Assembly: GCA_005223375.1 (NCBI GenBank)
Contig: RXOD01004325.1
Location: 1 to 24,060, forward strand
From: Amoebophrya sp. AT5.2
Lineage: Eukaryota > Sar > Dinophyceae > Syndiniales > Amoebophryaceae
Length of the DNA stretch: 24,060 nucleotides
Direction of reading: 5' to 3'
Shown here: in pieces, positions 18,468-24,060 of the stretch
Layout of the letters: every line of letters begins with the position of its first letter
Position numbering within the stretch: position 1 is the first letter of the stretch
Program-made: the position numbers and the translations under genes
Notes under the pieces: generated by a model
What the model was told of the DNA's origin: nothing
Database searches by the model: none
Seen by the model: the letters and a program-made list of their open reading frames with translations, nothing else

Positions 18468-21131
18468 ATGCTCGTCCGCAGTCCCCCGGGTGCTTCGTTA
18501 CTCGTCCGCGGGTCGCAGCTGCTCGCCCGCCTTCTGTCCAAGCTCGGGTCCGCCAGACCAACGCAGTCTGGAGGTGGAGAGCAGAAGGCGGGCGAGCAGC
18601 TGCGTGACGTCATCACCGCCTTCACGACCCGCACACCGCCGAGCAAGTTTTCGAAGACGAGAACCCTCTTGGACCTTGAGTACTCACGATGGGAGTTGCT
18701 CGATCTTCGCCCCTTTCGCAGCTCCTTCGCTTGGGCGAAGGCGTTCGTTCATCTGCAGCGGAACCGATGTTCAAGTGTTGATCCGACGAGCACAAGACAG
18801 GAGTTGGCCGCGTTGTTTCACCGCACGGCGTTCCTGCGGAGCCTTCGGCAGCAGCGGGCTTTGGCCTTCGTTGGGAGGAGGTTGGGAGTACTTGAGGACG
18901 AGGAGGGGGATGCAGAGGATCCTCGGCAGCAAGCTCTGCTCGTCGCCGAGCGCCAGTGGCAGGCGGCCGTGCGCGCCGCGGCTACTTCAGAGAAGGCTTC
19001 AGCGAGCCGTGCTGTAGTTCCCGTGGACGACCGGTGGGAGGCGGAGGTGGATCCCGTGGCGCGACTGCATCGGCATGTGGAGGCGCGAAAAAGTGAAAGA
19101 ACAAAAAATGTTGAAAATGAATCAGCAAACACAAGAAGAACAGCAGTCAGCCCCTCCGGCGTCTACGAATGTCTGCTAGCTCTAGTGAAAGCGCGACGAG
19201 AAGTGGCCGTCGCGGAAGGTTTCAGCAGTTGGGCCAGACGCGAGACGGCGAAGACGTTGTCCCTTGCAGAAGCAGAGCACGACAAACTCCACGCCTTCGT
19301 CAGAGGGTTCAAGGAGGTGGCGCGGCACTATTTGAAGAGCTTCGTGCGCGACATGGAGCTGATGCAAGAAAATGAATGGAGAAAAGCCACTTCCCCACAG
19401 AAACGTCGGAAAGTAGAAGATTCTACTGGGGCGGGGGAAAAGACAGTAGAGAACAGCGACTCGGCGGTTTTAAAGTTGCAGGAGGTGGTAGATTTTCTGC
19501 AAGAAGAAGCTCCCTCGACATATTCTGGAAGCACACCAACAAGCGGCCGGGCGAAAAACAAGGAACAGCGATTATCGTCCTTAAAATCTCCTGCTTCTGT
19601 CTTCGCCTACGACGCGGCCTACTACCGCGACAAGGTGCGGCTGCAGCAACGTTCGGGGGAAATAAACGATTTCGACCTTCTCGAGCAGTCGGGGCAGGAC
19701 CTTTCGAAACATCTCCCGTTTCGAAAGGTCCTCCCCCGACTGCTCGAGAAGGTCTCCGACATGTACGGCGTGAGGGTTTGCGAGGTTGACTCGTTGTCGC
19801 TGCGGAGGGCGATCTCGGGGAGCTACCTCTCCTGGTGGCACAGCGGCTGGGAGACCTACCGGCAGTACCACATCTTCCAGGTGTTCGAAGCAAGAAAAAA
19901 CGAAAACCCAGAGGACGAGGGCGCGCCGGCTCCTTTGTATTCGCGCGACCCGCTGCGGTACGGCTTGCCGCCGCCGCAGGCCGGCGAAGAGAGCCGGGGC
20001 TTCATCTACGTCAAGTGCTTTAATCATCGGGAATCACCGGCGGAAATGGTGGAGAACAACATTGCCCCGCGCAGCGAGGAGCTAGGGAAGGGGCACGTGG
20101 TGCTGCACACGAATTTCGCAAGGGGGAAAAAATTCGGCTCCACCCGGATGCTGCGCCCGCAGGAGCTGAAAGCGCTCACCCACGAGCTGGCGCACTGCCT
20201 CCACAAACTGCTGGCCAGCTCGACCGATGAGGATAACTCTTCTGAGGCCACCTCTGGTGCGGGAGCCGAGTGGACGAGTCACACCGCGTCCTCGCAGGAA
20301 AGTTGCGACCGAGAGGTTCGGGAACAACATCTTCAAAGAGAATCGCTGGACCTGTACGAGCTTCCGGCGTGTGTGAACGAATTCGTTTGTGGCTCGAGCC
20401 CCTTCCTCCGCGACCTGGTGTTTCTCCACGAGACGGACTTGAATCCCGTCAAGCCGGAGGTTCTGAAAGCGAACTGTGAACCCCCCCATTCCCTCGATTT
20501 GTATGCCTTTGCCGAGCTGGCGCAGATGTGCGCCGTCTGGCTGGAGTTGCATGACGACGGTGGAGGTGGAGAAAAATCTTCTAATCCAAAACTGCTGGAG
20601 AAAATCCTGCAGGAGGACGACGTGGAGGGCTTCGAAGCGTTCGTGCGCGACGCGTGGCGCAGGCACGCGCCCACGAGTTGGGCAGGTTCGGGGAGATCTA
20701 GTTCATCAGAAGAAGTGGAGCTGGAGCCGGAGGCGGACACCGACATAAGAACAAGGACAGTTGAGGACGCTTATGCCGCCGCGGCCGCCTTCGACCGCAG
20801 GCACTTCTGTCCCGAAAGAGAGTCGCTCGCTTTCTGTTTGAGCGGTTCCGAGCTCCCGTTTCTGATGGCCTACGTGCGCGCCGGCGCGCTTCTGAAGCGA
20901 CACACCAAGGTGTTTGAGGAAGGCAGAAAGGCGTTGGAGGGGGGCTCATCTGGCGATGGCGGTGAGTCTGGGATTACCGAGTTTGTGCGCCGGAAAGACT
21001 TCGGGTGGAACAGGGGATTGGGACTCTGGCTGAAGGAAAAAATCATGTCAAACGGCCGCGCTTCTGCTGCGCTGCGAAAGCCGCCTTCGGCGAGCGAGTG
21101 CAGAGACTTTTGTGATGGACTGACACTATGA
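18468..21131 (+). CDS. M3-family zinc metallopeptidase, mitochondrial intermediate peptidase/thimet-like
   Basis: The first in-frame ATG (18468) begins an Arg/Ser/Leu-rich, acid-free leader (MLVRSPPGASLLVRGSQLLA), typical of mitochondrial import. The zinc motif HELAHCLH is at residues 572-579, with Glu573 as general base and His572/His576 as ligands. DLYELPACVNEF supplies the probable third ligand, Glu631, matching the M3 pattern E-x-P-S-x-x-x-E. Upstream, YYRDKVRLQ and LPFRKVLPRLLEKVSDMYGVRV match the family's approach to the active site. M3 enzymes cleave oligopeptides or trim imported mitochondrial precursors. Unusual points: about 50 residues between HEXXH and the Glu (normally about 25), disordered insertions (about 340-400), and a C-terminal region where the usual Tyr/His-rich loop is hard to see. 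At 887 residues it is longer than typical members (about 700). Two long palindromes lie in the coding sequence. Single exon as far as visible. Confidence 0.8.
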   Translation: MLVRSPPGASLLVRGSQLLARLLSKLGSARPTQSGGGEQKAGEQLRDVITAFTTRTPPSKFSKTRTLLDLEYSRWELLDLRPFRSSFAWAKAFVHLQRNRCSSVDPTSTRQELAALFHRTAFLRSLRQQRALAFVGRRLGVLEDEEGDAEDPRQQALLVAERQWQAAVRAAATSEKASASRAVVPVDDRWEAEVDPVARLHRHVEARKSERTKNVENESANTRRTAVSPSGVYECLLALVKARREVAVAEGFSSWARRETAKTLSLAEAEHDKLHAFVRGFKEVARHYLKSFVRDMELMQENEWRKATSPQKRRKVEDSTGAGEKTVENSDSAVLKLQEVVDFLQEEAPSTYSGSTPTSGRAKNKEQRLSSLKSPASVFAYDAAYYRDKVRLQQRSGEINDFDLLEQSGQDLSKHLPFRKVLPRLLEKVSDMYGVRVCEVDSLSLRRAISGSYLSWWHSGWETYRQYHIFQVFEARKNENPEDEGAPAPLYSRDPLRYGLPPPQAGEESRGFIYVKCFNHRESPAEMVENNIAPRSEELGKGHVVLHTNFARGKKFGSTRMLRPQELKALTHELAHCLHKLLASSTDEDNSSEATSGAGAEWTSHTASSQESCDREVREQHLQRESLDLYELPACVNEFVCGSSPFLRDLVFLHETDLNPVKPEVLKANCEPPHSLDLYAFAELAQMCAVWLELHDDGGGGEKSSNPKLLEKILQEDDVEGFEAFVRDAWRRHAPTSWAGSGRSSSSEEVELEPEADTDIRTRTVEDAYAAAAAFDRRHFCPERESLAFCLSGSELPFLMAYVRAGALLKRHTKVFEEGRKALEGGSSGDGGESGITEFVRRKDFGWNRGLGLWLKEKIMSNGRASAALRKPPSASECRDFCDGLTL
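18514..18604. repeat. perfect 23-bp inverted repeat in the peptidase coding sequence
   Basis: Arm 18514-18536 (CGCAGCTGCTCGCCC ... TTCTG) is exactly complementary to 18582-18604. The 45-nt spacer holds a smaller inverted repeat (CCAGAC / GTCTGG). It lies at codons 16-46, in and just after the predicted leader. Confidence 0.9.
19674..19754. repeat. 36-bp near-perfect palindrome in the peptidase coding sequence
   Basis: Arm 19674-19709 (GACCTTCTCGAGCAG ... CTTTCGAAA) and arm 19719-19754 are reverse complements with one mismatch in 36 and a 9-nt loop. The frame runs through both arms, giving DLLEQSGQDLSK, then HLP, then FRKVLPRLLEKV. The right arm encodes the conserved M3 helix. Confidence 0.95.
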
Positions 21132-21596
21132 CTCAGAACAGCTGCAGCTGTGAGGAAGCTGAATCTGATGAAAGTGAAAACGAAAGATCCGTTTTCGACG
21201 CGGAACATGAATGTAGTTCTTTCCGAAGTTGATGGTGTTCTTTCCGCGACCGTGACCGTGAAGTTGATGGTGTTCTTTCCGACTTCTGTGTGCAGCGTGT
21301 CTCTACTGTGAATCTTTGTCCTCCTGCTCAGTTCTTCACGGCGCATAGATCAGAAAGATCGTCCTCCTCCTCGCCGGAGCACTCGCGCATCCATGTTTCT
21401 GCTTGCCGACAACCGCCGTGCGGCTACTAGTACTCTGCAAAAATTTATCAAAACTTGAACTTCTTCCTCCACCTGTAGCTCATCGGTCGACGACTTTTGC
21501 TGGAAACGAAAGTAGAAACGCGAGGCACAACAGCACTTCGAGCCGCAGGCCAAAAAAGAGAGGCATCTGCGAAAAATCCGTTTTCGGCCTAAAAAG
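21132..21596. other. spacer between peptidase and OST4 with small repeats
   Basis: No coding frame is supported. It contains the perfect palindrome ACAGCTGCAGCTGT (21138-21151), a 7-bp hairpin (GAAAACG/CGTTTTC) shortly after, and a 22-bp exact direct repeat at 21225-21246 and 21260-21281. Confidence 0.6.
21225..21281. repeat. 22-bp direct repeat
   Basis: The 22 bases beginning GAAGTTGATGGTGTTC and ending TTTCCG occur at 21225-21246 and identically at 21260-21281, 13 nt apart, in the spacer after the peptidase gene. Confidence 0.9.
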
Positions 21597-21713
21597 ATGG
21601 AATACGAGGTTTATCTCGCTTGCAACGTGCTGGGGCTGGTGGCCATCGTTCTCACGTTTTTTTACCACTACGTGGCCGCGAAACCCCCCAGCGAGCGGAT
21701 ACAAGGGCGGTAA
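21597..21713 (+). CDS. OST4: oligosaccharyltransferase subunit OST4 (38-residue membrane mini-protein)
   Basis: A 38-codon frame starts MEYEVYLACNVLGLVAIVLT and continues FFYHYVAAKPPSERIQGR to a TAA at 21711-21713. OST4 is a one-span ER membrane subunit of about 36-38 residues that stabilises the STT3-containing N-glycosylation complex. The family signature is visible: a short polar lumenal start, Asn-x-Leu-Gly entering the membrane helix, and Tyr-His-Tyr-Val-Ala where the helix leaves it, followed by a short polar tail. The length fits the family exactly. The ATG at 21597 follows AAAAAG, and an upstream frame overlapping this region lacks any family pattern. It is a single exon with no overlap with its neighbours. 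Recognition is by pattern, without a search. Confidence 0.85.
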   Translation: MEYEVYLACNVLGLVAIVLTFFYHYVAAKPPSERIQGR

Positions 21714-22417
21714 GACGACGTGTGCCGCTGTGGGAAAGGAAGGTCGGAGCGATGGCCGGGATGGAAGTGGGCGCGGCGGACGGAGAATGGTTGCAGGGGA
21801 CAAGAATGAGCACATCGTCCTCGAGAAAGAAGATGACCGATTGATAATGAATGTTGAAAAGGAGCATTGAAATTATTGATGCGTGTCCCGGTCAGATCAG
21901 GGCGGTGAGAATACAGAACTGATTTGCGCCAGGAACACCATCGTCGTGAGGAGAAAGAAGTGCTTCCAACCTGCTGGGAAGCGGGGAAGAAAATCTGGCG
22001 AGGTGTAACAAAAGCGTTTCGCTATGTCGAAAATTGTCTTTGACTTCGGTGAAAATTGATGAGCTCCATCGTGAAGATCGAAATCCTTCTCAAGTTCAAA
22101 AACCAAGCCTCGTGTGCGGACCACTAAAATGGCAAACCGCGAAACAATGATCCGGCCCCCGGCGACATTCTCAATCTAAGTCTACGACGCGAGTGGTGCA
22201 TGAACGTAAAAAAACACAAGAATTGGTTTCAACGCACCGGGCCTTCTAAAAAAATCATTGAGACCACGACAACTAAACTGCGACCACGACCGCGACCACT
22301 AAAAAAATCACCGAGGCCCATCCATCCAGTTCGTTGTGGCTGTGCGGCTAGACGTCCAGCACCCGTACAGTGCTCTTTCTCATACATTAGTCATTCCGAC
22401 TTAGAGCTATTGCTATA
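21714..22417. other. intergenic spacer
   Basis: This is about 700 bases between OST4 and the cyclophilin. A reverse-strand frame (21897-22124) ends in a hydrophobic stretch (FFLLTTMVFLAQISSVF) but has no family match and no support from context. A low-complexity part at about 22245-22320 repeats CTAAAAAAATCA and GACCACGAC motifs. I see no RNA gene. Confidence 0.5.
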
Positions 22418-23631
22418 ATGGCGCAGCTTCTCCAGCAGCGCAATCTCGCGCCGCATGCCACCGGCGGCTCCTCCGCCTCTAACTCCGCAGCCTTCCAGCA
22501 AAATCACGCAACGTCCCTCACCAGCGCTCTCCAGACCACCCGAGGGGTGAATTTCAACCGGCTCGCGCGGGTCACCTTGTACACTTCTATGGGCGAAATC
22601 GGAATAGAGCTCTACTGGGACCACGTATGAACCGTCCAGCTGCTAAGTTCTTCCGTCTTCACGTATGAACCGTCCAGAAATTTCTACGAACTCGCGAAGA
22701 AGGGGTACTACGACAACTCGCGAAGAAGGCCATACAGCGATCAACAGCGTCGAATGTCTAGCGTCCTAGTACCAGAAGCGTCTGCGTCAAGTACCAGAAG
22801 GCCCACAGGGTGCAGAGTGTTTCTGCCGATGACAGTAGTACTCGATTGAGTTTCCACCTCGTTCCTCGAGCGACCTTCTCCTTCTGCAAAACCTACTCTG
22901 CAACACGAAGTGTGGGTCTTCGGCCTTATGAAGAAGCAGCCCCTTGACCTTGTACACTGACTTCTATGGGCGAGATCGGGACTCTAATAGCTATCATGGT
23001 CGATATCAATAGCAGCTGGACGGTTCATACCACGCCCCGAAAACCTGCCGCAACTTCTACGAACTCGCGAAGAAGGGGTATTACGACAGCACGGTCTTCC
23101 ACCGGGTCATCCGCGGCTTCATGCTGCAAGGGGGCGACCCCACGGGGACGGGAAGAGGGGGAGAAAGCATTTACGGCGGCAAGTTCGCGGACGAAATACA
23201 CCCGGGACTCAAGCATACGGGTACGTACGATAAAATATCTGTGTTGCCATTGATGAGATTGCGTTTCTGCATCGAGTGCTGGCGCGGTAAATTGTTGGTT
23301 TTTTCCGATGCTCCGCGCCGCGCACTCCGACAGAGATCCATGACCATGTCCATTTTTTTTATCATTCATATACTAAACAACATGTTGGGATACCACAAAC
23401 TTCGAAACCTTAGGTGCCGGCATTCTTTCCATGGCGAACGCTGGGCCGGACAGCAATGGGTCCCAGTTTTTCATCACCCTCGCGCCCTGCGACCATCTGG
23501 ACGGGAAGCACGCCATTTTCGGGCGGGTGCAGACGGGCATGAAAGTGGTGGAAAGGATAGGGCTCACCCCCACCGACGGACGGGATCGACCCATCGACGA
23601 CATCCGCATTCTAAGGACGCACTGCACTTGA
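22418..23631 (+). CDS. PPIL1: PPIL1-like cyclophilin, peptidyl-prolyl cis-trans isomerase (3 exons)
   Basis: Exons 22418-22624, 23034-23220 and 23414-23631 join to a 203-residue protein. About 50 residues of Gln/Ser/Ala-rich extension precede the cyclophilin domain ([37 protein letters not shown]). Active-site segments are intact: [14 protein letters not shown] (catalytic Arg, Phe, Met, Gln), the [17 protein letters not shown] loop, and [19 protein letters not shown]. The usual Trp before LDGKH is His ([14 protein letters not shown]), which in other cyclophilins weakens cyclosporin binding. GTGRGGxSIYG and the compact C-terminus point to the spliceosomal PPIL1 group rather than cyclophilin A. 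PPIL1 acts in the nucleus with the SKIP/Prp19-associated spliceosome. Intron 1 is a transposon-like insertion, and intron 2 is GT-AG. The start codon is the first ATG after a stop-rich spacer. Confidence 0.88.
22625..23033 (+). mobile_element. introner-like intron with perfect 21-bp terminal inverted repeats (cyclophilin intron 1)
   Basis: The left end (22625-22645) starts GTATGAACCGTCCAGCT, and the right end (23010-23030) is its exact reverse complement over 21 bp. CAC precedes the left end (22622-22624) and follows the right end (23031-23033), a target-site duplication of 3 bp (5 bp, ACCAC, if two ambiguous bases are included). Removing 22625-23033 (409 nt, GT...AC) gives Tyr-Trp-Asp-His-Ala-Pro-Lys, exactly the cyclophilin core. 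No AG exists at the border. The element also holds an internal second copy of its left end (22660-22677) and degraded copies of both flanking exons. Confidence 0.85.
22660..22999 (+). repeat. degraded copies of flanking exon sequence inside cyclophilin intron 1
   Basis: Bases 22679-22715 (TTTCTACGAACTCGCGAAG ...) nearly match exon 2 at 23052-23088. Bases 22947-22985 (CCTTGTACACTGACTTCTA ...) nearly match exon 1 at 22574-22610. The exon-2 copy is directly preceded by a second CACGTATGAACCGTCCAG. The copies contain stops and indels and cannot serve as exons. Confidence 0.8.
23221..23413 (+). other. canonical GT-AG intron of the cyclophilin gene
   Basis: ACGG|GTACGTACG opens the intron and AACCTTAG|GTGCCGG closes it. 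Removing these 193 nt restores Thr-Gly-Ala-Gly-Ile-Leu-Ser-Met, the conserved cyclophilin segment. No terminal inverted repeats are present. Confidence 0.88.
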
Positions 23632-24060
23632 ATCAGTGCTGAGTTACAGATTTGTGATTTATTTTATAGCGCGACTGAAGAGTGAAGAAGAAGAAGATGA
23701 AGAGAACCTGCTGGGTTTTTTCGACAACTCGCGGCCTATTTTGGAAGCCAGAGGACAAGGACCGACGACCTATATAATATGGAAAGCGGGCGTCGAGAGC
23801 GTATAACCCATAATATAACGGCTTGGCTATGGCTTGCTTCGCGTTCTCGGTCGGTCTAAAACCTATCCGATGTAATTCCTTTTGTTCTTGTGAAAACGCG
23901 TTCTCGGCGAAAAACCATCGCGTTCGTGACGTTCGGTTCCCAGGTCATCCCGTCCACGTCCGCTGACAAGAGCTCAGCTTCGCCTGCTAAACCTTTAGTT
24001 GTCCAAAATCAATTGCAAGATGAGTATCCTATACCATAGTTTCATAGATATAAGTTTTTG
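23632..24060 (+). other. downstream region with a possible exon of the next gene
   Basis: After a T-rich acceptor-like TTTATTTTATAG (to 23669), one frame (23670-23806) reads RLKSEEEEDEENLLGFFDNS and continues RPILEARGQGPTTYIIWKAG to a TAA at 23804-23806. The acidic start and compact end look like protein, but no ATG begins it. It may be an exon whose gene boundaries are not visible, or chance. From 23807 to the end I see no feature. A search by eye for tRNA and snRNA elements gave nothing defensible. Confidence 0.3.

Noticed and set aside
21897..22124. Reverse-strand frame with a hydrophobic tail
   Set aside because: One hydrophobic stretch is weak evidence. There is no family pattern, and it opposes the orientation of every supported gene.
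23815..23860. Reverse-complement AGCCATAGCCAAGCC compared with a dinoflagellate spliced-leader gene
   Set aside because: The similarity is superficial. The 22-nt leader is not present and no Sm site follows.
1..24060. CRISPR array, bacterial operon, phage or viral genes
   Set aside because: No regularly spaced repeats, capsid, integrase or transposase frames were seen. The content is eukaryotic with introns.

Overview
The window looks like gene-dense nuclear DNA of a unicellular eukaryote. The genes are interrupted by introns and encode eukaryotic families: WD40, RCC1 plus coiled coil, OST4, a spliceosomal-type cyclophilin, and an M3 peptidase with a mitochondrial-type leader. All eight gene models lie on the + strand. 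Several introns have inverted-repeat ends, short target-site duplications and non-GT-AG borders. These traits match what I know of syndinian dinoflagellates such as Amoebophrya, but that placement is inference and no rRNA or other marker is present to prove it.

Layout. 25-411: end of a small membrane protein, cut by the window edge. 1087-7093: large low-complexity WD40-repeat gene with at least three exons and an apparent double frameshift near its end. 7529-10607: RCC1-repeat/coiled-coil gene with about seven exons. 11343-13652: secreted/type I membrane protein with a Cys-rich juxtamembrane stretch and a very basic tail. 14401-17929: PAN/apple-like domains plus an SGNH-hydrolase-like domain that lacks its Ser and His, split by an intron. 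18468-21131: M3 metallopeptidase. 21597-21713: a 38-residue OST4 subunit. 22418-23631: PPIL1-like cyclophilin in three exons. 23670-23806: a possible exon of the next gene.

The most interesting signal is structural. Two intron classes coexist. Three introns are ordinary GT-AG (3667-3840, 7619-7705, 23221-23413). At least four others behave like DNA-transposon-derived introners: 8916-9228, 9703-10041, 16785-17190 and 22625-23033. The clearest is cyclophilin intron 1, with perfect 21-bp terminal inverted repeats and a CAC duplication that fuses the reading frame exactly when removed. Two introns in different genes (RCC1 and SGNH) share a related internal block of about 95 bp and the same terminal motif, so they are copies of one family. 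Two introns also carry degraded copies of their own flanking exons.

A second signal is a set of long, near-perfect palindromes inside open reading frames: arms of 36 and 23 bp in the peptidase gene, and 26 and about 33 bp in the membrane-protein gene. Smaller ones occur in introns and spacers. They suggest template-switch mutation or inserted hairpin elements that the coding frame tolerates. The genes do not form an obvious pathway.
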